A stretch of 64,000 nt of DNA from Streptococcus suis (GCF_002964575.1 NZ_POQQ01000040.1:124001-188000), one strand, 5' to 3'. Shown: positions 9,072 through 17,840, counted from the stretch's first letter. The notes: generated by a model from the sequence alone, not told the origin. A program made the numbers and translations.

Positions 9072-9635
9072 CTATTTATTGTGGATCATGGACAAGAGTT
9101 CACGACGCAAAATAGCATCTTCCTTGTATTTGCCAAGGGCAACTGTCGTGACTGTCTTGCTACCTGGCTTGCGAATGCCACGCATACTCATGCACATGTG
9201 CTCTGCTTCTACCATGACAAAGACACCCTCTGGCTCAAGAGCATCTTGAAGAGCATGGGCAACCTGATGAGTCAAACGTTCCTGCAACTGAGGACGACGG
9301 CTAGCCACTTCGACTGCACGCGCCAACTTGCTCAGCCCTGTCACCCTGCCCTTGCTTGGAATATAGGCCACGTGGGCAATTCCGTAGAAGGGCACCAAAT
9401 GGTGTTCACACATGGAGTGGAAAGGAATATCCTTGACCAAGACCACTTCCTCATGTCCCTCTGAAAAAACAGCAGTGAACTGGTCTTTGGGATCTTCATT
9501 TAAACCGTTAAACATCTCCAAATACATCTTGGCTACACGTTTTGGCGTATCCAGCAAGCCCTCCCGATTAGGATCCTCGCCCAATAATTCCAACAACTGA
9601 TAGATGGTTTGTTCAATTTGTTCTTGTTTTGACAT
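9072..9635 (-). CDS. folE: GTP cyclohydrolase I
   Basis: This 187-residue enzyme opens and rearranges GTP to dihydroneopterin triphosphate, the first folate step. Seen: [12 protein letters not shown] near residue 73 with zinc-binding Cys and His, the VTGLSKLAR signature, RPQLQERLT, and [16 protein letters not shown] with the third zinc ligand Cys. The length is that of short bacterial type I enzymes. It is the first gene of folE-folP-folB-folK-permease. No tetrahydrofolate riboswitch was recognised in the 160 bases upstream. Confidence 0.95.
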   Translation of the reverse strand: MSKQEQIEQTIYQLLELLGEDPNREGLLDTPKRVAKMYLEMFNGLNEDPKDQFTAVFSEGHEEVVLVKDIPFHSMCEHHLVPFYGIAHVAYIPSKGRVTGLSKLARAVEVASRRPQLQERLTHQVAHALQDALEPEGVFVMVEAEHMCMSMRGIRKPGSKTVTTVALGKYKEDAILRRELLSMIHNK

Positions 9636-9802
9636 AATACACCTTAAATAGTTTGATGTTCTTATTATACCCTAAATTCCCTTTTCAGAAAAGGGCTTTC
9701 AGTATTCTCATACAAAAACTGTCCCCTGCCAGATAACAGTTTCATCATCCCAGTCAATAGGCTTTATGGTATAATGAAAGAAATCACATTCAAGGAGCTA
9801 TT

Positions 9803-10285
9803 ATGACCAAAAAACCTGTCCAACTGGCTACCATTTGCTACATTGATAATGGCAAGGAATTCCTCCTCCTCCATCGAAACAAGAAGGAAAATGATGTCCA
9901 CCAAGGAAAATGGATTGGGGTCGGTGGCAAGCTGGAAGCTGGTGAAACGCCTCAAGCCTGTGCCATTCGCGAGGTCTTTGAGGAAACGGGTCTGACCGTC
10001 ACCAAACACGCTCTCAAAGGAGTTATCACCTTCCCAGACTTTACTCCAAACACAGACTGGTACACCTACGTCTTCAAGATAACTGGTTTTGAGGGAAGTC
10101 TGATTGACTGCACAGAAGGCGACTTGGAATGGGTTCCTTATGACCAAGTCCTATCCAAACCGACTTGGGAAGGCGATCGGCATTTTCAGGAATGGCTCTT
10201 GGAAAACCGTCCTTTCTTCTCTGCCTGCTTTCGCTACGATGGAGATACTTTGCTGGATTACAGCGTTGATTTTTATGAAGAATAA
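9803..10285 (+). CDS. mutX: Nudix hydrolase, 8-oxo-dGTP diphosphatase type
   Basis: A 160-residue protein that probably removes oxidised nucleotides (8-oxo-dGTP) or related substrates. A complete Nudix box is visible from residue 38: GGKLEAGETPQACAIREV followed by FEETGL, matching GX5EX7REUXEEXGU. The PVQLATICYID start is typical of streptococcal MutX. The ribosome site is AAGGAG at 9793-9798, and an extended -10 (TGGTATAAT) lies at 9767-9775. It is monocistronic and ends at a bidirectional terminator. Other Nudix substrates remain possible. Confidence 0.88.
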   Translation: MTKKPVQLATICYIDNGKEFLLLHRNKKENDVHQGKWIGVGGKLEAGETPQACAIREVFEETGLTVTKHALKGVITFPDFTPNTDWYTYVFKITGFEGSLIDCTEGDLEWVPYDQVLSKPTWEGDRHFQEWLLENRPFFSACFRYDGDTLLDYSVDFYEE

Positions 10286-10358
10286 GCTAAGAACCTATAT
10301 TCACAGTTCAGCACTTCCATATAAGCACTTCACTTGTTCATCCCAATTCTAAGTGAAA

Positions 10359-10392
10359 GAGAAAAAGCCTTGGAAATCCAGGGCTTCTTTGC
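10359..10392 (+). terminator. Bidirectional terminator between mutX and the DUF4956 gene
   Basis: The stem AAGCCTTGG (10365-10373) pairs with CCAGGGCTT (10378-10386) through one G-T pair. It is flanked by A-rich and T-rich sequence, so it can serve both converging genes. Confidence 0.75.
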
Positions 10393-10394
10393 TA

Positions 10395-11072
10395 TTACAA
10401 ATATTTCTTCTTAGGCATTTGCTTATTCAATACGACATCCAAGGGACCTGCTGATAAGACTGTATCGACCAGTTGCTTATCTGTAATGGTCTTGTCGAGA
10501 AGGACTTGGTATTCTAAGACAAGGGCTTCTTTTTTCTTTTTGTATTTGAGGGACATTAAATCTGACTGCTTGCATGAACTACCAAATTGTTGTTCAAAAA
10601 ATTGGTCATAGTTGAAGTCAATCGGTACAGTCACCAAGAGATGACGGCGGTTTTGATTGACCTGTGCAAAACTACTATTTTCAAACAGCAAGATACAAGC
10701 TGACAAGACAAGGGTCATAAAGATAGCGAGACCTAGGAAGCCCATACCCGTTGCCAGACCGATAGCCATCGCTAACAAGATGGCCAACATCTCTTTTGAT
10801 GAACCTGCAGCAGAACGAAACTTAATCAAACTGAAGGTACCTGCCACCGCTACACCGGCCCCTAAATTCCCGTTTACCAAGGCAATAATAACAGCAATCA
10901 GGGCGGGCATTAAACTGAGGGTGATGACAAATTCTTTGCTATAGTTGGCCTTGTATTTGTAAACAGCCGCATGAATGACCCCCATGGCCAGACTGACACC
11001 GAAGACTAGGGATATCTGAAGGAGGGTAATGTTATTGTTTGAAGTTGAAAAGATACTATTAAACAGTTGCAT
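10395..11072 (-). CDS. DUF4956 membrane protein, partner of the VTC protein
   Basis: A 225-residue protein with four hydrophobic segments in the first 130 residues (near 14-38, 46-68, 70-87 and 100-127), then a soluble tail of about 95 residues. The conserved GAGVAVAGTFSLIKFRSAAGS loop, which links two membrane segments, marks DUF4956. Genes of this family commonly sit beside VTC-domain proteins. Here the start overlaps the end of the VTC gene by 14 bases, so the two are translationally coupled. A role in moving or anchoring the polyphosphate product is inference. Confidence 0.8.
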   Translation of the reverse strand: MQLFNSIFSTSNNNITLLQISLVFGVSLAMGVIHAAVYKYKANYSKEFVITLSLMPALIAVIIALVNGNLGAGVAVAGTFSLIKFRSAAGSSKEMLAILLAMAIGLATGMGFLGLAIFMTLVLSACILLFENSSFAQVNQNRRHLLVTVPIDFNYDQFFEQQFGSSCKQSDLMSLKYKKKKEALVLEYQVLLDKTITDKQLVDTVLSAGPLDVVLNKQMPKKKYL

Positions 11073-11802
11073 ATAGGGCTACTTCCTCTCCGCTCATTTG
11101 ATGAGCCAGCTTGTAGGCATTTCCATATTTTGAAAATGATTGTTTTTCCAGTTGGTATTTTTCTAACAAGTCGAGCAACCAGTCTGGAAGTTGTTCTGGT
11201 ACCTTGATTTCCATAATGACCTTGTTGGGATCTAGGAGAGCCTCTCCAAATTTCCCATCTGTTGCAGAAACATGGTAATCACGATAAAGCAAGTTCTTAT
11301 CGATGGTCAAGCGGATTTTCTTATCCTCAATCCCTTTATAAGATACACGGTCATAATAGATATACATCTTTGGTTTGATGGTTCCGTATCGTTCACGTAA
11401 GATTTCTAATTCTGAAGTAACCATTTCATCTGTTATGGTCTTATCTACCACACCTTTTTCGATATAGTTGGTCACCGATAGAGGATTGGAAGTCAGACGG
11501 TACTTGTAGCCAATTTTATTCTCTTTCTTTTTGATTTCTAAAAAGGCCTGACTGCCTGCAGATGGCTGGGCATCATAGATACGCATACGGATTTTCTCAC
11601 GCCCATTTTTCTTGGCAATGGAATCTTGAATCATGTCGAAGTCTTCATTATCAAAATAGATATTTGTGATAGTCGAAGTCGCAAACTCATCTGAAACCAT
11701 GTGTTTCTTTAAATCCTTTTCAAGCAGTGCAAATGTTTCTTTATCAACGATGTATTTGGTTTCCTTGCGTTTAAATTGTTTTTGTACGATTCTAGTTTTC
11801 AT
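11059..11802 (-). CDS. VTC-domain protein, putative polyphosphate polymerase
   Basis: A 247-residue protein with the VTC tunnel fold, which in yeast Vtc4 makes polyphosphate from ATP. Visible tunnel motifs are FKRKETKYIV near residue 10 (basic residues), NIYFDNEDF near 47, the KIRMRIYD strand near 70, FLEIKKKE near 88, the KPKMYIYYDR strand, and MEIKVPEQLPDW near 196 (acidic metal ligand). It is a free-standing VTC domain of normal length, with no SPX domain. A possible CiaR-type box lies upstream at 11898-11914. Polyphosphate synthesis has not been shown for this gene from sequence alone. Confidence 0.82.
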   Translation of the reverse strand: MKTRIVQKQFKRKETKYIVDKETFALLEKDLKKHMVSDEFATSTITNIYFDNEDFDMIQDSIAKKNGREKIRMRIYDAQPSAGSQAFLEIKKKENKIGYKYRLTSNPLSVTNYIEKGVVDKTITDEMVTSELEILRERYGTIKPKMYIYYDRVSYKGIEDKKIRLTIDKNLLYRDYHVSATDGKFGEALLDPNKVIMEIKVPEQLPDWLLDLLEKYQLEKQSFSKYGNAYKLAHQMSGEEVALYATV

Positions 11803-11897
11803 GTTTTTTCCCTCTTTATCTAAAACTACTCGGCTCCTACCTGCCTCGTTTACAGTCTTAGTTTAACCCCCAACCTTTAAACGAAACTAAAAGTAAT

Positions 11898-11914
11898 GTT
11901 AAACAAAACTTAAA
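11898..11914 (-). promoter_or_regulatory. CiaR-like box upstream of the VTC operon
   Basis: The minus strand reads TTTAAG, five bases, TTTAAC. The known streptococcal CiaR box is TTTAAG-N5-TTTAAG, so 11 of 12 positions match. It lies about 100 bases upstream of the VTC start. No convincing -10 element was found at the exact expected distance, so this is a candidate only. Confidence 0.35.
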
Positions 11915-11990
11915 CTGCAATAAAGTTGAAATCCTTTTGTCACATTCCAAACTGTGCTACAATAGTTTTATCAATAGCAAGGAGAACCCC

Positions 11991-12293
11991 ATGTACGAAT
12001 TTGTCCTAGAATACGGCTCTTTCCCCGTAAAACTCATTGACGGCTTTGTCAACAATCGCTCAGAAATCCCTGATTTCCTCAAAGAGGATGAAGAAATGAT
12101 TGCCCGCTTGAATCAGATAAACGAACTCTTCCACCAACTCTTTTTAACCATCGAGTGCAAGTTTGACTACATCGGCAAGCAATTTCCAGATAAAATTGAA
12201 CAGCTGAGAACCCTCTATCATCCTCTAGCAGCTGACTTGCAGGCCAAATACGGTGAAACAGTTGATATCAACATTGAACCCTTTATTTTGTAA
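11991..12293 (+). CDS. Conserved small cytosolic protein of unknown function
   Basis: A 100-residue acidic protein beginning MYEFVLEYGSFPVKLIDGFV. The start at 11991 is chosen because AAGGAGA lies at 11979-11985; an upstream in-frame ATG has no ribosome site. No membrane segment, signal peptide or known motif is visible. The protein is mostly helical by composition, with a long amphipathic middle (residues 30-75). A terminator follows at once. I do not recognise the family. Confidence 0.7.
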   Translation: MYEFVLEYGSFPVKLIDGFVNNRSEIPDFLKEDEEMIARLNQINELFHQLFLTIECKFDYIGKQFPDKIEQLRTLYHPLAADLQAKYGETVDINIEPFIL

Positions 12294-12296
12294 AGC

Positions 12297-12326
12297 AAAA
12301 GAGATGGCGCCTAACCATCTCTTTTT
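12297..12326 (+). terminator. Terminator after the 100-residue protein gene
   Basis: A 10-bp perfect stem, AAAGAGATGG (12298-12307) with CCATCTCTTT (12315-12324), has a 7-base loop and a T-run. Confidence 0.9.
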
Positions 12327-12330
12327 ACTT

Positions 12331-12433
12331 ATACTCTTCGAAAATCAAACTCAAACGTTGTTGACTTGATTTGATTTGATGAACTTCAGTTCTATCTTCG
12401 TCTTCGTGGCCTAGTTTGATTTTCATTGAGTAT
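12331..12433. repeat. BOX-like streptococcal repeat element
   Basis: A 103-base element begins ATACTCTTCGAAAATCAAA and ends GTTTGATTTTCATTGAGTAT, the terminal sequences of pneumococcal boxA and boxC units. The ends are inverted to each other, and a short divergent core lies between. It touches the stop codon of the permease gene at 12433. It appears degenerate and too small to encode anything. Confidence 0.6.
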
Positions 12434-13827
12434 TATTTGGAATGAACTTCCGAATGTTTATAGCCATAGAAAAGATAAATCAAACTTCCTACGATGAGCG
12501 CCACTCCAAAGGCAATCCAGGTATCTAGGCTGTACTGGAACATAAAGGACAGGCAGATAATGATGGAAAGGATTGGCAAGACCGGTACAAATGGCGTTTT
12601 GAATTGACCTTCTGTTGGCAGACCCTCAACCTGACGGAGACGGATAAGTCCAAGGGCAAGCATAATCAGATAAGCGAGGGTACAGATATTGAGGAAGCTG
12701 GCAATGCTCGCCAAGGGGAACATACCCGCACAGATTGCCGCAAAGATACCCACCAAGATGGTTGCATTTTTTGGAACCTTACTGGTCGCCGTTAATTGGC
12801 TGAGAGATTTGGGCAAGAGCCCATCACGACTGATGGAGTAGACCATACGAGAGAGGGCGTAGGTCATGGAAATACATACCGTAATCAGAGTCAAGATAGC
12901 CACGACAGATACATAGCTAGCCGCCCAGCCCAAACCAACTTCACGTAGGGCGAAGGCAACTGCGTCTGCTACATTGAGTTTGCTATAGTGAACCATACCC
13001 GTCAAAACCAAGGTCACGACAATGTAGAGAATGGTTACGATAGACAGGGACAAGACAATGCCCTTAGGCACATTCTTCTCAGGGCTTTTCACTTCGTCAA
13101 TCGCCAATGAAATGGACTCAAAACCAAGGAAGGCAAAGAACATCAGAGAAGCCCCTGCCATAATCCCTGCCTGTCCACCATAGACCGCACCAAAACCAAA
13201 TGGAGCAAAATTGGACCAGTTCTCTGGTTTGATGAAGAAAATACCAGCTACAATAAACAAAGCCAGGGCTGAGAATTTCAATACAACCAATGCCGAGTTA
13301 AAGCGAAGAGCAGCCTTTGAGTTCAACAGAACAACACCCACTACAAAAAACAAGACCAAAACTGGTAAAAGGTCGATATAGGTACCTTGAGCTGGATTGA
13401 AAGTACCATTCAAGGCCGGAGGCAGAGCAAGACCAAAATTGGCTAACAGACCTTTCAAATAAGAACCCCAGCCAGAAGCCACACTGGACACTGCTGTCAA
13501 AAATTCCATAATGGTCAACCAACCTGCAAGCCAGGCAGGAAATTCACCAAATACCGCATAGAGATAGCCGTAGGCTCCACCATTGGTTGGAATACGGGAA
13601 GCAAATTCGGCGTAGAACAAGGCCGTTAACCCAACTGAAATCGCTGCGATAACAATGGAAATAACCAGGGCTGGACCAGCATATTGCGCAGCCGCTAAAC
13701 CAGTGACTGTAAAAATTCCTGTTCCAACCATGGAACCAATTCCTAATAAAATCAAATCTACCAAGCCCAAGTGACGCCGCATGTGACTGCTCCGTTCACC
13801 GACTTGTTTCTTCCTAAATAAATCCAC
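12433..13827 (-). CDS. APC-superfamily amino acid permease (YfnA/cationic amino-acid type)
   Basis: A 464-residue transporter with about 12 membrane segments. The start is the GTG at 13827-13825, because AAGGAG lies 6 bases upstream; the reading frame stays open further but codes for unrelated residues. Seen: GIGSMVGTGIFTVTG near residue 31, the unwound helix 1 motif of APC carriers; ASRIPTNGGAYGYLY near 76; and FFAFLGFESISLAIDEVKSPEKN near 235. These fit the YfnA/CAT group of amino-acid:proton symporters. The specific amino acid is not known. It is read as a single gene. Confidence 0.88.
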   Translation of the reverse strand: MDLFRKKQVGERSSHMRRHLGLVDLILLGIGSMVGTGIFTVTGLAAAQYAGPALVISIVIAAISVGLTALFYAEFASRIPTNGGAYGYLYAVFGEFPAWLAGWLTIMEFLTAVSSVASGWGSYLKGLLANFGLALPPALNGTFNPAQGTYIDLLPVLVLFFVVGVVLLNSKAALRFNSALVVLKFSALALFIVAGIFFIKPENWSNFAPFGFGAVYGGQAGIMAGASLMFFAFLGFESISLAIDEVKSPEKNVPKGIVLSLSIVTILYIVVTLVLTGMVHYSKLNVADAVAFALREVGLGWAASYVSVVAILTLITVCISMTYALSRMVYSISRDGLLPKSLSQLTATSKVPKNATILVGIFAAICAGMFPLASIASFLNICTLAYLIMLALGLIRLRQVEGLPTEGQFKTPFVPVLPILSIIICLSFMFQYSLDTWIAFGVALIVGSLIYLFYGYKHSEVHSK

Positions 13828-13937
13828 AAGATACTCCTTTTTTATATGATGGCCTATTGGTATATAGTCGTTTAGTTTCCTTATAGGCACCGCCACATTA
13901 TACCATAAAATCAAGCATTAAGCACCAATCATGGCAA

Positions 13938-13980
13938 AGAAAAGAGCAGGGTGCCCCTAGGGCAGTCCTGCTCTTCTTTC
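13938..13980 (-). terminator. Terminator of the 552-residue membrane protein gene
   Basis: A stem of AAGAGCAGG (13942-13950) with CCTGCTCTT (13967-13975) holds an inner GCCC/GGGC pair and ends in T-rich sequence on the minus strand, directly after the stop at 13981. Confidence 0.8.
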
Positions 13981-15639
13981 TTATTCTTGGCTAAGGGTGA
14001 CATTTTTTAGGTAATTGTTCTTATCCAACTGACCTGTAAAGCTATCTCCGACCTTGATAAATGGCAACTTGTCTGTGCTATCCTCTGTTGCCTTAACCTT
14101 ATAAATCTGACCTGCTGACTGGATATAGTAAACGGTTGAGCCAGCAATCATCTGGCTGGCCAAGGCTTCTACCTTACCAGAAATGACTTCGGTCTCTTCG
14201 TTAGCCTCACCAGTTCCGGTCGCAGTCAATCCTGCTAGGCTTGTGGCATCTCTTCCAGTTACCTGAGAAATCAGGTTGGCAACGTCATTGTTGACGGTCA
14301 CTTGCTGGTAATCTTCCGCATCGACCAATGCATAGGATTTGACCAGACCAGCATCATCTTTGAGAGAAACTAGATAGTAGGCTGTGTCTGCCAATTTGAC
14401 CAGACTTGGAGCAGTTGCTTGATAACCTTTTTCCTGCACTTCTCCTTCGGCGGATTCTTGGGCTGCGGTTTCTGTTGCAGAAGCCAGCTTGTAGTTGGTG
14501 ATTTCACGGGTCCGCATATTGACAAGGATGAAACCAAGGTTGGATGAATCGGCCGTTGCGGAGGTAATGCCTGTATAAAGGTAAATATCAGAACCGATAG
14601 AAATGTAGTTGTAGCTATCCGTTGTGTGTTTGACACCTGTTTGGCTGAAAATGGTATTCCAGAAACCATTTTGATAGGTATAGTGGTCATCAACACGGCT
14701 GATTACATTGCTAGCAGAGTAGACACGGTCCACCCATTCAGGAATATCTGCTAGACTATACTCCTTACTCTCGCCTGTCACAGCATCCAAAACAATGGCA
14801 CCGGTTGGATCATTAGAAGACAGACCAAATTTTGGCTGGTAGGTCGTTGCGATGTAGTACGGATTGCCTTGGTCGTCCACTTCAAAGGACGGTTTCCCGA
14901 ATATCGTCGTTGGGTATTGAAGGCGGAGATGCCGCATGGTGTCATTGAACAAATACTCGGAATCTGAGTAGTGCATGGACTTGCTCAGCTTGGCAAGCTC
15001 AGCTTTCCCTGTCGTCTGATTGACCTTTACATAATAGCCAATCCCGTCTTGGTGGTTGCTCAGCCATTTCCAAAAAGACTTGTACTCCAAGGGAGATACG
15101 CGGAAAGGCTGCTGACCAATGGTAATCTGACGGTAATCATCGGAAATGCCGAACTGGGAAACCTTGTCGATAGTGCCCAAATAGGTATCACCAATCTTTT
15201 CTGCCGAAGCCCGATCCAAAAGAGCCAGCTTGGAAATATCGGTTTCAGGGAAGTCTGACTTGAAATCCGCATCTGTCACCGAAATGACAGCCGCATAATC
15301 CTTGGCACGGAAGATAGGCGAGTTAAAAATACCAAGTCCAATAAGACCAAGCACTACTACGAGCCAGAGGCGACCTGTCCAAGATAGGAAGGCAGGTAAT
15401 TTCGGATTGATATTGTAGGTCGTGACCTGACGCTGTCTGCCCGTCACTTTGGTAGCCTGTTGAACAAGCCCAGCAGGATTGCTAAAGAGTAAAATCAACC
15501 AGGCTAAAGCTGTCGATTGTAAGACGAATATCCAGAAACCAAGGCTAAAGACGTTGATAGCCGGCAACTGATACCAGTAGTAAACCATCATTTCGAGAAT
15601 GAGGGCTAGCCAAGCAAAGCCAATCAATTTTCTTTTCAT
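13981..15639 (-). CDS. Conserved membrane protein with large extracytoplasmic domain, function unknown
   Basis: A 552-residue protein. The start is the ATG at 15639-15637, with GGAGG 5 bases upstream. Three hydrophobic segments lie in the first 115 residues (near 5-24, 30-52 and 84-106). About 440 residues follow that are hydrophilic and probably outside the membrane. They are rich in beta-type strands such as GAIVLDAVTGESKEYS and GFILVNMRTREITNYKL, which suggests repeated sheet units. No catalytic motif was recognised. It stands alone between terminators. A role in the envelope is inference. Confidence 0.75.
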   Translation of the reverse strand: MKRKLIGFAWLALILEMMVYYWYQLPAINVFSLGFWIFVLQSTALAWLILLFSNPAGLVQQATKVTGRQRQVTTYNINPKLPAFLSWTGRLWLVVVLGLIGLGIFNSPIFRAKDYAAVISVTDADFKSDFPETDISKLALLDRASAEKIGDTYLGTIDKVSQFGISDDYRQITIGQQPFRVSPLEYKSFWKWLSNHQDGIGYYVKVNQTTGKAELAKLSKSMHYSDSEYLFNDTMRHLRLQYPTTIFGKPSFEVDDQGNPYYIATTYQPKFGLSSNDPTGAIVLDAVTGESKEYSLADIPEWVDRVYSASNVISRVDDHYTYQNGFWNTIFSQTGVKHTTDSYNYISIGSDIYLYTGITSATADSSNLGFILVNMRTREITNYKLASATETAAQESAEGEVQEKGYQATAPSLVKLADTAYYLVSLKDDAGLVKSYALVDAEDYQQVTVNNDVANLISQVTGRDATSLAGLTATGTGEANEETEVISGKVEALASQMIAGSTVYYIQSAGQIYKVKATEDSTDKLPFIKVGDSFTGQLDKNNYLKNVTLSQE

Positions 15640-15795
15640 AACAACCTCCGTAAACAAAGATTTATTTGCTACTATTGTACCATACTTTTAATACTGTAAC
15701 ACAAAAATGACAAAAATTTTTCAAGTTCCCTCATTCGCTAGGGGGGAGGTTTTTTGGTATAATAAAACACGATAAAACTAGAAAAAGGAACCCAT

Positions 15796-16623
15796 ATGAA
15801 ACTCATTTCTTGGAACATTGATTCCCTCAACGCTGCTCTGACAGCAGAATCCCCACGCGCCCTCCTATCCCGCGCCGTGATTGACACGCTCGTTGCGGAA
15901 GATGCCGACATTATCGCCATTCAGGAAACCAAACTCTCTGACAAGGGCCCAACCAAGAAACACTTGGAAATTTTAGAAAACTACTTCCCAGGCTATGCCA
16001 ATACCTGGCGTTCATCTGTCGAGCCTGCACGCAAGGGCTATGCAGGGACCCTCTTCCTTTATAAAAATCACCTGACACCAACCATCACCTTCCCAGAAAT
16101 TGGTGCTCCGACTACTATGGATTCTGAGGGACGCATCATCACGCTTGAGTTTGACGACTTCTATGTTACCCAAGTTTATACGCCAAATGCTGGAGATGGC
16201 TTGAAGCGATTGGCCGACCGCCAAATCTGGGACGTTCAGTATGCCCAATACCTATCACAGCTTGACAGCCAAAAGCCTGTCTTAGCTACAGGTGATTACA
16301 ACGTTGCCCATAAGGAAATCGACCTTGCAAACCCAGCCAGCAACCGCCAGTCACCAGGGTTTACAGACGAAGAACGGGAAGGCTTTACAAACTTGCTAGC
16401 CAAGGGCTTCACAGATACCTTCCGCCACTTGCATGGGGATGTCCTCAATGCTTATACCTGGTGGGCACAACGCAGCCGCACCAGCAAAATCAACAACACA
16501 GGCTGGAGAATCGACTACTGGTTAGTTAGCGACCGTATCGCTGATAAGGTCACTAAGTCAGACATGATTGACTCTGGTGCTCGCCAAGACCATACACCAA
16601 TTGTTATGGAAATTGACATGTAA
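15796..16623 (+). CDS. exoA: Exodeoxyribonuclease III / AP endonuclease (ExoA)
   Basis: A 275-residue repair enzyme of the exonuclease III family that cuts DNA at abasic sites and trims 3-prime ends. Seen: KLISWNIDSLNAAL at the N-terminus, IIAIQETKLSD near residue 38 with the metal-binding Glu, the YTPNAGDGLKRL loop, TGDYNVAHKEIDLANP near 165 with catalytic Asp and Asn, and the C-terminal GWRIDYWLVSD with DHTPIVM, which holds the catalytic Asp-His. The length is typical. TATAAT lies at 15758-15763. It is monocistronic. Confidence 0.94.
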   Translation: MKLISWNIDSLNAALTAESPRALLSRAVIDTLVAEDADIIAIQETKLSDKGPTKKHLEILENYFPGYANTWRSSVEPARKGYAGTLFLYKNHLTPTITFPEIGAPTTMDSEGRIITLEFDDFYVTQVYTPNAGDGLKRLADRQIWDVQYAQYLSQLDSQKPVLATGDYNVAHKEIDLANPASNRQSPGFTDEEREGFTNLLAKGFTDTFRHLHGDVLNAYTWWAQRSRTSKINNTGWRIDYWLVSDRIADKVTKSDMIDSGARQDHTPIVMEIDM

Positions 16624-16635
16624 TCTTATTTATAG

Positions 16636-16660
16636 GAAAGAGCTACGGCTCTTTTTTTTA
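16636..16660 (+). terminator. Terminator of exoA
   Basis: The stem AAAGAGC pairs with GCTCTTT around a short loop, followed by eight T residues. Confidence 0.85.
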
Positions 16661-16703
16661 ATTCACAAAAATCTTAGTTGTAGGCAGTCAAACTTGCTAA
16701 ACA

Positions 16704-16744
16704 TTGAAAAGGTTGATATGATAAATATATAATAAACCAGTTAA
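16704..16744 (+). promoter_or_regulatory. Promoter of the CDF-like gene with an AdcR-type box
   Basis: TTGAAA at 16704-16709, 18 bases, then TATAAT at 16728-16733. TAAACCAGTTAA at 16733-16744 matches the zinc box TTAACYRGTTAA at 11 of 12 positions and starts at the last base of the -10 element, so it covers the transcription start. The same arrangement, box directly behind -10, is seen at htpS. Confidence 0.6.
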
Positions 16745-16755
16745 GGAGGACTTCC

Positions 16756-17652
16756 ATGACCCCAAAACAAATCGAAGCACGTTGTTTGACCGTTTCAGCT
16801 CTTATCAATGGCTTAAACAGGTTGGCAGGGTTGGCTGTCTATATTATGACAGACCTCAACGCCCTCCTGCTTGATGGGGTGTTTTCCCTCATTGCTTTTG
16901 TTTCCTCACTGGTCGCTTTTCATATTTCCAAACACAGTCATAGAAAAACTGAAACCTTCCCCCAAGGATTACACTTTTTAGAGCCCCTCTATGCCATTAT
17001 GAAATCCTTGGCAACCTTACTCTTGCTGATTTTTGCTGTTCTTGAAACAGCCGCAACCGCCTTTGCCTACTTTGTCCACGGCATTGCACACAAGATGACC
17101 ACGGGTCCTGTCCTACCCTATACAAGCATTATGCTCTTTATTTGTTTTAGCTTGTATGGCTACAATCGCTACATGAATAAAAAAATCGGCAATATCTCAA
17201 CTATTATTGCTGCCGAGGCCAAGGGCAACTTAATTGACGGCTTGATTTCAGCCGCCATTGGTCTTGCCTTTCTATTCTTAGCCTTTATCCCAAACAACAG
17301 TTCTCTGGATTTCCTACATTATACAGGTGATTTCTTCGTAACCCTTACGCTTGCCATCATTTCATTTAAAGAGCCCCTCACCCTACTCATTTATTCCTTC
17401 AAAGAACTAGCCCACGGTACTGTCCATTTACCTGAAATTCAAGAATGTCTCTATGAGATTTTAGAACAGTACCTAGAGGAAACTGAGGATGTGGATATTC
17501 ATATCTACAAACAAGGCATGCAGGTTCGAATTAAAATCCACTTGCAGGATGTTGAACATGATATTATGCGCCAACTTGTTGCCAAAAAGCCACATATCCT
17601 CAATACGCTCAAACAACATCACGAGTACATCACTGTAGAATATGCCCTCTAG
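16756..17652 (+). CDS. CDF-like cation transporter with non-canonical metal site
   Basis: A 298-residue protein with six hydrophobic segments and a C-terminal cytosolic domain of about 85 residues, the layout of cation diffusion facilitators. In ordinary zinc exporters helix 2 has DxxxD and helix 5 HxxxD. Here helix 2 reads LLLDGVFSLIAF (one Asp, no second) and helix 5 reads AKGNLIDGLIS (Gly in place of the His). The family assignment is therefore by overall shape and the DG-S/D-S pattern. GGAGG precedes the ATG. An AdcR-type box overlaps the promoter, which predicts expression when zinc is scarce, unlike a normal zinc exporter. Metal and direction are unknown. Confidence 0.72.
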   Translation: MTPKQIEARCLTVSALINGLNRLAGLAVYIMTDLNALLLDGVFSLIAFVSSLVAFHISKHSHRKTETFPQGLHFLEPLYAIMKSLATLLLLIFAVLETAATAFAYFVHGIAHKMTTGPVLPYTSIMLFICFSLYGYNRYMNKKIGNISTIIAAEAKGNLIDGLISAAIGLAFLFLAFIPNNSSLDFLHYTGDFFVTLTLAIISFKEPLTLLIYSFKELAHGTVHLPEIQECLYEILEQYLEETEDVDIHIYKQGMQVRIKIHLQDVEHDIMRQLVAKKPHILNTLKQHHEYITVEYAL

Positions 17653-17676
17653 CCTTCTAATCTCGATAACAATAAA

Positions 17677-17750
17677 CACCCGTCTATAACCTATCTAGCA
17701 GTTGGAAAAATCCAACTACTTTAGAAATGGTGAATAGTGGGTGATTTTTT
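17677..17750 (+). terminator. Branched terminator structure after the CDF-like gene
   Basis: An inner perfect hairpin, AGTTGGA with TCCAACT (17700-17717), is enclosed by an outer pairing of CACCC (17677-17681) with GGGTG (17739-17743). The outer stem is followed by ATTTTTT. The whole is longer than an ordinary terminator. Confidence 0.5.
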
Positions 17751-17840
17751 ATGTTTAAACAAAGCAGGACTGACAAAATAATTACAAAAGACAAATACCT
17801 CTAAGATACTTGTCTCAAACATACTGTCTTGATAAGCTTT

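Noticed and set aside
9636..9802. Possible tetrahydrofolate riboswitch before folE
   Set aside because: No conserved pairing or motif was found in the short AT-rich leader.
13828..13914. N-terminal extension of the APC permease
   Set aside because: The extra 29 residues are not hydrophobic or family-like, and AAGGAG directly precedes the GTG at 13827.
15741..15746. Six-G tract before exoA as a phase-variable promoter
   Set aside because: It lies upstream of -10, but no -35 element is placed so that tract length would matter.
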